A stretch of 64,000 nt of DNA from Hydractinia symbiolongicarpus (taxonomy: Eukaryota > Cnidaria > Hydrozoa > Anthoathecata > Hydractiniidae): positions 34,083,828 through 34,147,827 of the forward strand of contig NC_079876.1 in assembly GCF_029227915.1 (NCBI RefSeq), given 5' to 3'. Shown one piece after another: positions 1-12,576 of this stretch (positions are counted from its first letter, which is position 1; each line of letters starts with the position of its first letter). A model generated the notes under the pieces. That model did not search any database and had not been told where the DNA came from. It saw only the letters and a list, made by a program, of their open reading frames with translations. The position numbers were made by a program, and so were the translations under genes.

Positions 1-374
1 GACTGACACCGTTAAAAAGTCAATGAAATGTAGTTTTTGAAACTGTAGCTACTTCTTCAGCGCGCGATAACGGCTAGGATTGGTCCCACAGTAAAGAACG
101 ACTTATTTATCTAATTTTTTAAATGAATCGCTACCACAGCGCCCAGTGTAATCGCTGAGCTCCGGCAATCACGTCAAATTAAGAAGAATGTTATTTCTTG
201 GAGTCTAATTGTCTCACTTATAACATTTATAAGGTCACGGTCCAAAGTTAGTTCAACTAAGTCCCACAGTCAATCGTTTCATTGTTAAAAGCGATGCAAC
301 CCTAGTAATATCAGATAAATATCGCTAAATACATGTTGGTACGAAAATGTGACCCAACCGTTGAAAGTCAAACG
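1..374 (+). repeat. First monomer, used to describe the monomer anatomy
   Basis: Landmarks shared by almost every monomer, in coordinates of this copy: a head with ACCGTT and GTCAATGAAATGTAG (1-33); TTTTTGAAACTGT (34-46); a CpG-rich CTTCAGCGCGCGATAACGG (54-72); GGATTGGTCCCACAG (77-91); an AT-rich stretch (100-124); CTACCACAGCGCCCAGTGTA (131-150); CGGCAATCACGTCAAATTAA (163-182); TTTCTTGGAGT (194-204); a length-variable segment around 211-240; GTCCCACAGTCAATCG (261-276); TTAAAAGC (285-292); and a tail with CGCTAAATACATGTTGGTAC (323-342) and CCAACCGTTG (354-363). This copy is 374 bp, with one extra C near 300. It may begin further left, but its first phase base is base 1. The '+' orientation is arbitrary because no transcript is known. 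Confidence 0.9.
83..92 (+). repeat. GTCCCACAGT, first of two copies per monomer
   Basis: The same ten bases occur at 261-270, 178 bp further on, roughly half a monomer away. Flanking sequence (ATTGG and TAAA against ACTAA and CAATCG) is not similar, so the pair does not by itself show that the 372-bp unit arose from two ~186-bp halves. Confidence 0.5.
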
Positions 375-729
375 GACTGACACCGTTAAAAAGTCAATGA
401 AATGTAGTTTTTGAAACTGTCGTTATTTCTTCAGCGCGCTATAACGGCTAGGATTGGTCCCACAGTAAAAAATGACTTTTTATCTTAATTCTTAAATGAA
501 GTGCTACCACAGAGCCCAGTGTAGTTGCTGAGTTTCGGCAATCATTTCATATTAGGAAGAATGTTTTTTCTTGGAGTCCAATTGTCTCATTCATCACATT
601 TATCAGGTCACGGTCCAAAGTTAGTTTAATTAAGTCCCACAGTCAATCGCTTCACTGTTAAAAGCTATGCAACCTAGTAATATCAGATAAATATCGCTAA
701 ATACATGTTGGTACGAAAATGTGACACAA

Positions 730-759
730 CCGTTGAAACTCAAACGGACTGACACCGTT
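730..759. other. Alternating dyad CCGTT / AACGG / CCGTT across the monomer border
   Basis: CCGTT (730-734), AACGG (743-747) and CCGTT (755-759) allow two mutually exclusive 5-bp stems with 8- and 7-base loops. The left pair is kept in most classes, while the right CCGTT becomes CTGTT in alpha and H monomers and CCCTT in class J, which breaks it. The element spans the phase I chose as the monomer boundary. Confidence 0.55.
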
Positions 760-1118
760 AAAAAGTCAATGTAATGTAGTTTTTGAAACTGTAGCTACTT
801 CTTCAGCGCGCGATAACAGCTAGGATTGGTCCCACAGTAAAGAACGACTTATTTATCTAATTTTTTAAATGAAGCGCTACCACAGCGCCCAGTGTAATCG
901 CTGAGTTTCGGCAATCACGCCAAATTAAGAAGAATGTTATTTCTTGGAGTCCAATTGTCTCACTTTCACATTTATAAGGTCACACTCCATAATCAGTTCA
1001 ATTAAATCCCACCCCCAATCGCTTCACTGTTAGAAGCGATGCAACCTAGTAATATCAGATAAATATCGCTAAATACATGTTGGTACGAAAATGTGACCCA
1101 ATCGTTAAAACTCAAACG

Positions 1119-1466
1119 GACTGACACCGTTAAAAAGTCAATGTAATGTAGTTTTTGAAACTGTCGCTATTTCTTCAGCGCACGATAATGGCTAGGATTG
1201 GTCCCACAGTAAAAAATGACTTTTTATCTTAATTCTTAAATGAAGTGCTACCACAGAGCCCAGTGTAGTCGCTGAGTTTCGGCAATCATTTCATATTAGG
1301 AAGAATGTTTTTTCTTGGAGTCCAATTGTCTCATCCAAAGTTAGTTCAATTAAGTCCCACAGTCAATCGTTTCACTGTTAAAAGCGATGCAACCTAGTAA
1401 TGTGAGAATAATATCGCTGAACACATGTTGATATGAATATGTGACCCAACCGTTGAAACCCAAACG
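1119..1466 (+). repeat. 348-bp monomer with 24-bp internal deletion
   Basis: The sequence passes directly from TGTCTCAT (ending 1334) to CCAAAGTT (from 1335). The intervening 24 bases, present in the neighbour monomers as the TCATCACATTTATCAGG region, are missing. The middle carries CATTTCATATTAGGAAG. It is duplicated at 6288 with unit II. Confidence 0.95.
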
Positions 1467-4400
1467 GACTGGCACCGTTAGAAAGTCAATGAAATGTAGT
1501 TTTTGAAACTGTCGCTATTTCTTCATTGCGCGATAACGGCTAGGATTGGTCCCACAGTGAAACATGACTTTTTATCTTAACTTTTAATTGAAGCGCTACC
1601 ACAGCGCTCAGTGTAATCGCTGAGTTTCGGCAATCACGTCAAATTAAGAAGACTGCTATTTCTTGGAGTCCAATTGTCTCATTTATAACATTTATAAGGT
1701 CACAGTCCAAAATGAGTTCAATTATGTGCCACAGTCAATCGTTTCACTGTTAAAAGCCATACAACTTAGTATTACCGAAAAAATATGGCTAAGTACATGT
1801 TGGTACGAATATGTGACTCAACCGTTGTAACTCAAACGGATTGATACTGTTAGAAAGTCAATGAAATGTAGTTTTTGAAACTGTCGCTATTTCTTCAGCG
1901 CGCCATAACGGCTAGGATTGGTCCCACAGTAAAGGATGACTTATTTACCTAAACTTTCAAATGAAGCGCTACCACAGCGCCCAGTGTAATCGCTGAGTTC
2001 CGGCAATCACGTCAAATTAAGAATAATATTATTTCTTGGAGTCCAATTGTCTCATTTATCACATTTATCAGGTCTCAGCCCAAAGTTAGTTCAATTAAGT
2101 CCCACAGTCAATCGTTTTACTGTTAAAAGCGATGCAACCTAGTAATCTGAGAATAATATCGCTGAACACATGTTGATATGAATATGTGACCCAACTGTTG
2201 AAACTCAAACAGACTAGCACCGTTTGAAAGTCAATGAAATGTAGTTTTTGAAACTGTCCCTATTTCTTCATTGCGCGATAACGGCTAGGATTGCTTCCAG
2301 AGTTAAAAATGACTTATTAATCTAAATTTTTAAATGAAGCGCTACCACAGCGCCCAGTGTAATCGCTGAGTTCCGGCAATCACGTCAAATTAAGAAGAAT
2401 GTTACTTCTTGGAGTCCAATTGTCTCATTCATCACATTTATCAGGTCACGGTCCAAAGTTAGTTCAATTAAGTCCCACAGACAATCGTTTCACTGTTAAA
2501 AGCTATGCAAACTAGTAATATCAGATAAATATCGCTAAATACATGTTGGTACGAAAATGTGACCCAACCGTTGAAACTCAAACGGACTGACACCGTTAAA
2601 AAGTCAATTTAATTTAGTTTTTGAAACTGTAGCTACTTCTTCAGCGCACGATAACGGCTAGGATTGGTCCCACAGTAAAGAACGACTTATTTATCTAATT
2701 TTTTAAATGAAGCGCTACCACAGCGGCCAGTGTAATCGCAGAGTTTCGGCAATCACGTCAAATTAAGAAGAATGTTATTTCTTGGAGTCCAATTGTCTCA
2801 TTTATAACATTTATAAGGTCACAGTCCAAAATGAGTTCAATTATGTGCCACAGTCAATCGTTTCACTGTTAAAAGCCATACAACTTAGTATTACCGAAAA
2901 AATATGGCTAAGTACATGTTGGTACGAATATGTGACTCAACCGTTGTAACTCAAACGGATTGATACTGTTAGAAAGTCAATGAAATGTAGTTTTTGAAAC
3001 TGTCGCTATTTCTTCAGCGCGCCATAACAGCTAGGATTGGTCCCACAGTAAAGGATGACTTATTTACCTAAACTTTCAAATGAAGCGCTATCACAGCGCC
3101 CAGTGTAATCGCTGAGTTCCGGCAATCACGTCAAATTAAGAAGAATATTATTTCTTGGAGTCCAATTGTCTCATTTATCACATTTATCAGGTCTCAGCCC
3201 AAAGTTAGTTCAATTAAGTCCCACAGTCAATCGTTTTACTGTTAAAAGCGATGCAACCTAGTAATCTGAGAATAATATCGCTGAACACATGTTGATATGA
3301 ATATGTGACCCAACTGTTGAAACTCAAACGGACTAGCACCGTTTGAAAGTCAATGAAATGTAGTTTTTGAAACTGTCCCTATTTCTTCATTGCGCGATAA
3401 CGGCTAGGATTGCTTCCAGAGTTAAAAATGACTTATTAATCTAAATTTTTAAATGAAGCGCTACCACAGCGCCCAGTGTAATCGCTGAGTTCCGGCAATC
3501 ACGTCAAATTAAGAAGAATGTTACTTCTTGGAGTCCAATTGTCTCATTCATCACATTTATCAGGTCACGGTCCAAAGTTAGTTCAATTAAGTCCCACAGA
3601 CAATCGTTTCACTGTTAAAAGCTATGCAACCTAGTAATATCAGATAAATATCGCTAAATACATGTTGGTACGAAAATGTGACCCAACCGTTGAAACTCAA
3701 ACGGACTGACACCGTTAAAAAGTCAATTTAATTTAGTTTTTGAAACTGTAGCTACTTCTTCAGCGCACGATAACGGCTAGGATTGGTCCCACAGTAAAGA
3801 ACGACTTATTTATCTAATTTTTTAAATGAAGCGCTACCACAGCGCCCAGTGTAATCGCAGAGTTTCGGCAATCACGTCAAATTAAGAAGAATGCTATTTC
3901 TTGGAGTCCAATTGTCTCATTTATAACATTTATAAGGTCACAGTCCAAAATGAGTTCAATTATGTGCCACAGTCAATCGTTTCACTGTTAAAAGCCATAC
4001 AACTTAGTATTACCGAAAAAATATGGCTAAGTACATGTTGGTACGAATATGTGACTCAACCGTTGTAACTCAAACGGATTGATACTGTTAGAAAGTCAAT
4101 GAAATGTAGTTTTTGAAACTGTCGCTATTTCTTCAGCGCGCCATAACGGCTAGGATTGGTCCCACAGTAAAGGATGACTTATTTACCTAAACTTTCAAAT
4201 GAAGCGCTATCACAGCGCCCAGTGTAATCGCTGAGTTCCGGCAATCACGTCAAATTAAGAAGAATATTATTTCTTGGAGTCCAATTGTCTCATTTATCAC
4301 ATTTATCAGGTCTCAGCCCAAAGTTAGTTCAATTAAGTCCCACAGTCAATCGTTTTACTGTTAAAAGCAATGCAACCTAGTAATCTGAGAATAATATCGC

Positions 4401-4822
4401 TGAACACATGTTGATATGAATATGTGACCCAACTGTTGAAACTCAAACGGACTAGCACCGTTTGAAAGTCAATGAAATGTAGTTTTTGAAACTGTCCCTA
4501 TTTCTTCATTGCGCGATAACGGCTAGGATTGCTTCCAGAGTTAAAAATGACTTATTAATCTAAATTTTTAAATGAAGCGCTACCACAGCGCCCAGTGTAA
4601 TCGCTGAGTTCCGGCAATCACGTCAAATTAAGAAGAATGTTACTTCTTGGACTCCAATTGTCTCACTTATAAGATTTATAAGGTCACGGTCCAAAGTTAG
4701 TTCAACTAAGTCCCACAGTCAATCGGTTCACTGTTAAAAGCGATGCAACCTAGTAATATCAGATAAATATCGCTAAATACATGTTGGTACGAAAATGTGA
4801 CCCAAATGTTGAAAGTCAAACG
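1467..4822. repeat. 1119-bp trimer HOR, three copies (cassette 1)
   Basis: Three monomer classes alternate in fixed order: gamma (GACTGACACC head, CGCAGAG in the middle), alpha (GATTGATACT head, CGCGCCATAAC) and beta (GACTAGCACC head, ATTGCTTCCAGAG). Each is 373 bp, so the period is exactly 1119: alpha at 1839, 2958 and 4077; beta at 2212, 3331 and 4450; gamma at 2585 and 3704. The first gamma (1467) is a chimera: its head is of the GACTGGCACC type and only the tail from about 1640 is gamma. Copies differ at scattered single bases, for example ATAACGG against ATAACAG near 1909/3028. The array ends at the short monomer 4823. Confidence 0.93.
1592..1608. other. Short inverted repeat AGCGCT-ACCAC-AGCGCT
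   Basis: Stem AGCGCT (1592-1597), 5-base loop, stem AGCGCT (1603-1608). The canonical monomer has the 5-bp version GCGCT/AGCGC in AAGCGCTACCACAGCGCC, near position 126-143 of the phase used here. Many classes have lost pairing (AGTGCTACCACAGAGCC in the short monomers, CACATCGCC in E, CACAACGCC in H), so there is no sign of selection to keep a hairpin across the array. Confidence 0.6.
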
Positions 4823-5170
4823 GGCTGACACCGTTAAAAAGTCAATGAAATGTAGTTTTTGAAACTGTCGCTATTTCTTCAGCGCGCGATAACGGCTAGG
4901 ATTGGTTCCACAGTAAAAAATGACTTTTTATCTTAAATCTTAAATGAAGTGCTACCACAGAGCCCAGTGTAGTCGCTGAGTTTCGGCAATCATTTCATAT
5001 TAGGAAGAATGTTTTTTCTTGGAGTCCAATTGTCTCATCCAAAGTTAGTTCAACTAAGTCCCACAGTCAATCGTTTCACAGTTAAAAGCGATGCAACCTA
5101 GTAATCTGATAATAATAACGCTGAACACATGTTGATATGAATATGTGACCCAACCGTTGAAACTCTAACG
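4823..5170 (+). repeat. 348-bp monomer with 24-bp deletion, ends trimer cassette 1
   Basis: Same deletion junction as at 1334/1335, here at 5038/5039. The head is GGCTGACACC (A to G at the second position), a variant shared with 11484, 13696 and 18099. It always follows a beta monomer and precedes a GACTGGCACC monomer. Confidence 0.95.
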
Positions 5171-6287
5171 GACTGGCACCGTTAGAAAGTCAATGAAATG
5201 TAGTTTTTGAAACTGTCGCTATTTCCTCATTGCGCGATAACGGCTAGGATTGCTTCCAGAGTTAAAAATGACTTATTAATCTAAATTTTTAAATGAAGCG
5301 CTACCACAGCGCCCAGTGTAATCGCTGAGTTCCGGCAATCATGTCAAATTAAGAAGAATGTTATTTCTTGGAGTCAAATTTCCTCATTTATCACATTTAT
5401 CAGGTCACAGTCCAAAGTTAGTTCAATTAAGTCCCACAGTCAATCGTTTCACTGTTAAAAGCGATGCAACCTAGTAATATCAGATAAATATCGCTAAATA
5501 CATGTTGGTACGAATATGTGATCTAACCGTTGAAACTATAACGGACCGGCACCGTTAGAAAGTCAATGAAATGTAGTTTTTGAAACTGTCGTTATTTCTT
5601 CAGCGCGCTATAACGGCTAGGATTGGTCCCACAGTAAAAAATGACTTTTTATCTTAATTCTTAAATGAAGTGCTACCACAGAGCCCAGTGTAGTTGCTGA
5701 GTTTCGGCAATCATTTCATATTAGGAAGAATGTTTTTTCTTGGAGTCCAATTGTCTCATTCATCACATTTATCAGGTCACGGTCCAAAGTTAGTTTAATT
5801 AAGTCCCACAGTCAATCGCTTCACTGTTAAAAGCTATGCAACCTAGTAATATCAGATAAATATCGCTAAATACATGTTGGTACGAAAATGTGACACAACC
5901 GTTGAAACTCAAACGGACTGACACCGTTAAAAAGTCAATGTAATGTAGTTTTTGAAACTGTAGCTACTTCTTCAGCGCGCGATAACAGCTAGGATTGGTC
6001 CCACAGTAAAGAACGACTTATTTATCTAATTTTTTAAATGAAGCGCTACCACAGCGCCCAGTGTAATCGCTGAGTTTCGGCAATCACGCCAAATTAAGAA
6101 GAATGTTATTTCTTGGAGTCCAATTGTCTCACTTTCACATTTATAAGGTCACACTCCATAATCAGTTCAATTAAATCCCACCCCCAATCGCTTCACTGTT
6201 AGAAGCGATGCAACCTAGTAATATCAGATAAATATCGCTAAATACATGTTGGTACGAAAATGTGACCCAATCGTTAAAACTCAAACG

Positions 6288-6635
6288 GACTGACACCGTT
6301 AAAAAGTCAATGTAATGTAGTTTTTGAAACTGTCGCTATTTCTTCAGCGCACGATAACGGCTAGGATTGGTCCCACAGTAAAAAATGACTTTTTATCTTA
6401 ATTCTTAAATGAAGTGCTACCACAGAGCCCAGTGTAGTCGCTGAGTTTCGGCAATCATTTCATATTAGGAAGAATGTTTTTTTTTGGAGTCCAATTGTCT
6501 CATCCAAAGTTAGTTCAATTAAGTCCCACAGTCAATCGTTTCACTGTTAAAAGCGATGCAACCTAGTAATGTGAGAATAATATCGCTGAACACATGTTGA
6601 TATGAATATGTGACCCAACCGTTGAAACCCAAACG
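6288..6635 (+). repeat. 348-bp monomer with 24-bp deletion (unit II copy of 1119)
   Basis: The deletion junction is at 6503/6504. The offset to 1119 is exactly 5169, as for the surrounding duplicated unit. A T run without the usual C precedes TGGAGT. Confidence 0.95.
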
Positions 6636-7007
6636 GACTGGCACCGTTAGAAAGTCAATGAAATGTAGTTTTTGAAACTGTCGCTATTTCTTCATTGCGC
6701 GATAACGGCTAGGATTGGTCCCACAGTGAAACATGACTTTTTATCTTAACTTTTAATTGAAGCGCTACCACAGCGCTCAGTGTAATCGCTGACTTTCAGC
6801 AATCATTTCATATTAGGAAGAATGTTTTTTCTTGGAGTCCAATTGTCTCATTCATCACATTTATCAGGTCACGGTCCAAAGTTAGTTCAATTAAGTCCCA
6901 CAGACAATCGTTTCACTGTTAGAAGCTATGCAACCTAGTAATATCAGATAAATATCGCTAAATACATGTTGGTACGAAAATGTGACCCAACCGTTGAAAC
7001 TCAAACG

Positions 7008-10000
7008 GACTGACACCGTTAAAAAGTCAATGTAATTTAGTTTTTGAAACTGTAGCTACTTCTTCAGCGCACGATAACGGCTAGGATTGGTCCCACAGTA
7101 AAGAACGACTTATTTATCTAATTTTTTAAATGAAGCGCTACCACAGCGCCCAGTGTAATCGCAGAGTTTCGGCAATCACGTCAAATTAAGAAGAATGCTA
7201 TTTCTTGGAGTCCAATTGTCTCATTTATAACATTTATAAGGTCACAGTCCAAAATGAGTTCAATTATGTGCCACAGTCAATCGTTTCACTGTTAAAAGCC
7301 ATACAACTTAGTATTACCGAAAAAATATGGCTAAGTACATGTTGGTACGAATATGTGACTCAACCGTTGTAACTCAAACGGATTGATACTGTTAGAAAGT
7401 CAATGAAATGTAGTTTTTGAAACTGTCGCTATTTCTTCAGCGCGCCATAACGGCTAGGATTGGTCCCACAGTAAAGGATGACTTATTTACCTAAACTTTC
7501 AAATGAAGCGCTACCACAGCGCCCAGTGTAATCGCTGAGTTCCGGCAATCACGTCAAATTAAGAAGAATATTATTTCTTGGAGTCCAATTGTCTCATTTA
7601 TCACATTTATCAGGTCTCAGCCCAAAGTTAGTTCAATTAAGTCCCACAGTCAATCGTTTTACTGTTAAAAGCGATGCAACCTAGTAATCTGAGAATAATA
7701 TCGCTGAACACATGTTGATATGAATATGTGACCCAACTGTTGAAACTCAAACGGACTAGCACCGTTTGAAAGTCAATGAAATGTAGTTTTTGAAACTGTC
7801 CCTATTTCTTCATTGCGCGATAACGGCTAGGATTGCTTCCAGAGTTAAAAATGACTTATTAATCTAAATTTTTAAATGAAGCGCTACCACAGCGCCCAGT
7901 GTAATCGCTGAGTTCCGGCAATCACGTCAAATTAAGAAGAATGTTACTTCTTGGAGTCCAATTGTCTCATTCATCACATTTATCAGGTCACGGTCCAAAG
8001 TTAGTTCAATTAAGTCCCACAGACAATCGTTTCACTGTTAAAAGCTATGCAACCTAGTAATATCAGATAAATATCGCTAAATACATGTTGGTACGAAAAT
8101 GTGACCCAACCGTTGAAACTCAAACGGACTGACACCGTTAAAAAGTCAATTTAATTTAGTTTTTGAAACTGTAGCTACTTCTTCAGCGCACGATAACGGC
8201 TAGGATTGGTCCCACAGTAAAGAACGACTTATTTATCTAATTTTTTAAATGAAGCGCTACCACAGCGGCCAGTGTAATCGCAGAGTTTCGGCAATCACGT
8301 CAAATTAAGAAGAATGTTATTTCTTGGAGTCCAATTGTCTCATTTATAACATTTATAAGGTCACAGTCCAAAATGAGTTCAATTATGTGCCACAGTCAAT
8401 CGTTTCACTGTTAAAAGCCATACAACTTAGTATTACCGAAAAAATATGGCTAAGTACATGTTGGTACGAATATGTGACTCAACCGTTGTAACTCAAACGG
8501 ATTGATACTGTTAGAAAGTCAATGAAATGTAGTTTTTGAAACTGTCGCTATTTCTTCAGCGCGCCATAACAGCTAGGATTGGTCCCACAGTAAAGGATGA
8601 CTTATTTACCTAAACTTTCAAATGAAGCGCTATCACAGCGCCCAGTGTAATCGCTGAGTTCCGGCAATCACGTCAAATTAAGAAGAATATTATTTCTTGG
8701 AGTCCAATTGTCTCATTTATCACATTTATCAGGTCTCAGCCCAAAGTTAGTTCAATTAAGTCCCACAGTCAATCGTTTTACTGTTAAAAGCGATGCAACC
8801 TAGTAATCTGAGAATAATATCGCTGAACACATGTTGATATGAATATGTGACCCAACTGTTGAAACTCAAACGGACTAGCACCGTTTGAAAGTCAATGAAA
8901 TGTAGTTTTTGAAACTGTCCCTATTTCTTCATTGCGCGATAACGGCTAGGATTGCTTCCAGAGTTAAAAATGACTTATTAATCTAAATTTTTAAATGAAG
9001 CGCTACCACAGCGCCCAGTGTAATCGCTGAGTTCCGGCAATCACGTCAAATTAAGAAGAATGTTACTTCTTGGAGTCCAATTGTCTCATTCATCACATTT
9101 ATCAGGTCACGGTCCAAAGTTAGTTCAATTAAGTCCCACAGACAATCGTTTCACTGTTAAAAGCTATGCAACCTAGTAATATCAGATAAATATCGCTAAA
9201 TACATGTTGGTACGAAAATGTGACCCAACCGTTGAAACTCAAACGGACTGACACCGTTAAAAAGTCAATTTAATTTAGTTTTTGAAACTGTAGCTACTTC
9301 TTCAGCGCACGATAACGGCTAGGATTGGTCCCACAGTAAAGAACGACTTATTTATCTAATTTTTTAAATGAAGCGCTACCACAGCGGCCAGTGTAATCGC
9401 AGAGTTTCGGCAATCACGTCAAATTAAGAAGAATGTTATTTCTTGGAGTCCAATTGTCTCATTTATAACATTTATAAGGTCACAGTCCAAAATGAGTTCA
9501 ATTATGTGCCACAGTCAATCGTTTCACTGTTAAAAGCCATACAACTTAGTATTACCGAAAAAATATGGCTAAGTACATGTTGGTACGAATATGTGACTCA
9601 ACCGTTGTAACTCAAACGGATTGATACTGTTAGAAAGTCAATGAAATGTAGTTTTTGAAACTGTCGCTATTTCTTCAGCGCGCCATAACAGCTAGGATTG
9701 GTCCCACAGTAAAGGATGACTTATTTACCTAAACTTTCAAATGAAGCGCTATCACAGCGCCCAGTGTAATCGCTGAGTTCCGGCAATCACGTCAAATTAA
9801 GAAGAATATTATTTCTTGGAGTCCAATTGTCTCATTTATCACATTTATCAGGTCTCAGCCCAAGGTTAGTTCAATTAAGTCCCACAGTCAATCGTTTTAC
9901 TGTTAAAAGCGATGCAACCTAGTAATCTGAGAATAATATCGCTGAACACATGTTGATATGAATATGTGACCCAACTGTTGAAACTCAAACGGACTAGCAC

Positions 10001-11483
10001 CGTTTGAAAGTCAATGAAATGTAGTTTTTGAAACTGTCCCTATTTCTTCATTGCGCGATAACGGCTAGGATTGCTTCCAGAGTTAAAAATGACTTATTAA
10101 TCTAAATTTTTAAATGAAGCGCTACCACAGCGCCCAGTGTAATCGCTGAGTTCCGGCAATCACGTCAAATTAAGAAGAATGTTACTTCTTGGAGTCCAAT
10201 TGTCTCATTCATCACATTTATTAGGTCACGGTCCAAAGTTAGTTCAATTAAGTCCCACAGACAATCGTTTCACTGTTAAAAGCTATGCAACCTAGTAATA
10301 TCAGATAAATATCGCTAAATACATGTTGGTACGAAAATGTGACCCAACCGTTGAAACTCAAACGGACTGACACCGTTAAAAAGTCAATTTAATTTAGTTT
10401 TTGAAACTGTAGCTACTTCTTCAGCGCACGATAACGGCTAGGATTGGTCCCACAGTAAAGAACGACTTATTTATCTAATTTTTTAAATGAAGCGCTACCA
10501 CAGCGCCCAGTGTAATCGCAGAGTTTCGGCAATCACGTCAAATTAAGAAGAATGCTATTTCTTGGAGTCCAATTGTCTCATTTATAACATTTATAAGGTC
10601 ACAGTCCAAAATGAGTTCAATTATGTGCCACAGTCAATCGTTTCACTGTTAAAAGCCATACAACTTAGTATTACCGAAAAAATATGGCTAAGTACATGTT
10701 GGTACGAATATGTGACTCAACCGTTGTAACTCAAACGGATTGATACTGTTAGAAAGTCAATGAAATGTAGTTTTTGAAACTGTCGCTATTTCTTCAGCGC
10801 GCCATAACGGCTAGGATTGGTCCCACAGTAAAGGATGACTTATTTACCTAAACTTTCAAATGAAGCGCTATCACAGCGCCCAGTGTAATCGCTGAGTTCC
10901 GGCAATCACGTCAAATTAAGAAGAATATTATTTCTTGGAGTCCAATTGTCTCATTTATCACATTTATCAGGTCTCAGCCCAAAGTTAGTTCAATTAAGTC
11001 CCACAGTCAATCGTTTTACTGTTAAAAGCAATGCAACCTAGTAATCTGAGAATAATATCGCTGAACACATGTTGATATGAATATGTGACCCAACTGTTGA
11101 AACTCAAACGGACTAGCACCGTTTGAAAGTCAATGAAATGTAGTTTTTGAAACTGTCCCTATTTCTTCATTGCGCGATAACGGCTAGGATTGCTTCCAGA
11201 GTTAAAAATGACTTATTAATCTAAATTTTTAAATGAAGCGCTACCACAGCGCCCAGTGTAATCGCTGAGTTCCGGCAATCACGTCAAATTAAGAAGAATG
11301 TTACTTCTTGGACTCCAATTGTCTCACTTATAAGATTTATAAGGTCACGGTCCAAAGTTAGTTCAACTAAGTCCCACAGTCAATCGGTTCACTGTTAAAA
11401 GCGATGCAACCTAGTAATATCAGATAAATATCGCTAAATACATGTTGGTACGAAAATGTGACCCAAATGTTGAAAGTCAAACG
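7008..11483. repeat. 1119-bp trimer HOR, four copies (cassette 2)
   Basis: Same gamma-alpha-beta order as cassette 1, with exactly four trimers (4476 bp = 4 x 1119). Gamma starts at 7008, 8127, 9246 and 10365; alpha at 7381, 8500, 9619 and 10738; beta at 7754, 8873, 9992 and 11111. Shared single-base variants pair the last alpha-beta here (10738) with the one at 4077: both have AGCAATGCAACC where the other copies have AGCGATGCAACC. The extra trimer is therefore internal, arising by unequal exchange in phase with the trimer. The array is followed by the short monomer 11484. Confidence 0.93.
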
Positions 11484-11831
11484 GGCTGACACCGTTAAAA
11501 AGTCAATGAAATGTAGTTTTTGAAACTGTCGCTATTTCTTCAGCGCGCGATAACGGCTAGGATTGGTTCCACAGTAAAAAATGACTTTTTATCTTAAATC
11601 TTAAATGAAGTGCTACCACAGAGCCCAGTGTAGTCGCTGAGTTTCGGCAATCATTTCATATTAGGAAGAATGTTTTTTCTTGGAGTCCAATTGTCTCATC
11701 CAAAGTTAGTTCAACTAAGTCCCACAGTCAATCGTTTCACAGTTAAAAGCGATGCAACCTAGTAATCTGATAATAATAACGCTGAACACATGTTGATATG
11801 AATATGTGACCCAACCGTTGAAACTCTAACG
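11484..11831 (+). repeat. 348-bp monomer with 24-bp deletion, ends trimer cassette 2
   Basis: The deletion junction is at 11699/11700. It corresponds to 4823 at offset 6661 and to 13696 at offset 2212. The 4403-bp duplication of 16084 begins inside this monomer, at about 11681. Confidence 0.95.
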
Positions 11832-12576
11832 GACTGGCACCGTTAGAAAGTCAATGAAATGTAGTTTTTGAAACTGTCGCTATTTCCTCATTGCGCGATA
11901 ACGGCTAGGATTGCTTCCAGAGTTAAAAATGACTTATTAATCTAAATTTTTAAATGAAGCGCTACCACAGCGCCCAGTGTAATCGCTGAGTTCCGGCAAT
12001 CATGTCAAATTAAGAAGAATGTTATTTCTTGGAGTCAAATTTCCTCATTTATCACATTTATCAGGTCACAGTCCAAAGTTAGTTCAATTAAGTCCCACAG
12101 TCAATCGTTTCACTGTTAAAAGCGATGCAACCTAGTAATATCAGATAAATATCGCTAAATACATGTTGGTACGAATATGTGATCTAACCGTTGAAACTAT
12201 AACGGACCGGCACCGTTAGAAAGTCAATGAAATGTAGTTTCTGAAACTGTCGCTATTTCTTCAGCGCGCGATAGCGGCTAGGATTGGTCCCACAGTGAAA
12301 CATGACTTTTTATCTTAATTTTTAATTGAAGCGCTACCACAGCGCCCAGTGTAATCGCTGAGTTCCGGCAATCACGTCAAATTAAGAAGAATGTTACTTC
12401 TTGGAGTCCAATTGTCTCATTCATCACATTTATCAGGTCACGGTCCAAAGTTAGTTCAATTAAGTCCCACAGACAATCGTTTCACTGTTAAAAGCTATGC
12501 AACCTAGTAATATCAGATAAATATCGCTAAATACATGTTGGTACGAAAATGTGACCCAACCGTTGAAACTCAAACG

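Larger units (their letters stand above)
375..5543. repeat. Large duplicated unit I (14 monomers, 5169 bp)
   Basis: Monomers start at 375, 747, 1119, 1467, 1839, 2212, 2585, 2958, 3331, 3704, 4077, 4450, 4823 and 5171. From about base 421 this unit is repeated as unit II at 5590 onward: 421-1622 matches 5590-6791 at a constant offset of 5169, with very few differences (for example T1189 against C6358). From about 1640 the offset becomes 5542, and from 4077 it is 6661, so unit II carries one extra monomer and one extra 1119-bp trimer. The recombination point lies in a stretch identical in both parents near 5550-5589, as expected for homologous unequal exchange. Confidence 0.85.
5544..12204. 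repeat. Large duplicated unit II (18 monomers, 6661 bp)
   Basis: Monomers start at 5544, 5916, 6288, 6636, 7008, 7381, 7754, 8127, 8500, 8873, 9246, 9619, 9992, 10365, 10738, 11111, 11484 and 11832. It is the near-identical tandem copy of unit I with 4 additional monomers: one near 6791-7164 and one trimer inside 7008-11483. The first monomer (5544) is a chimera. Its head, with GACCGGCACC, matches the monomer at 12205, while everything after about 5590 matches the monomer at 375. The unit II copy has an uninterrupted T run before TGGAGT near 6476-6485, where unit I has a C near 1315. Confidence 0.85.

Noticed and set aside
126-143. Conserved hairpin as a functional element
   Set aside because: The canonical GCGCT/AGCGC pair is lost in several amplified classes without compensating changes, and this copy itself has ATCGCT in the left arm.
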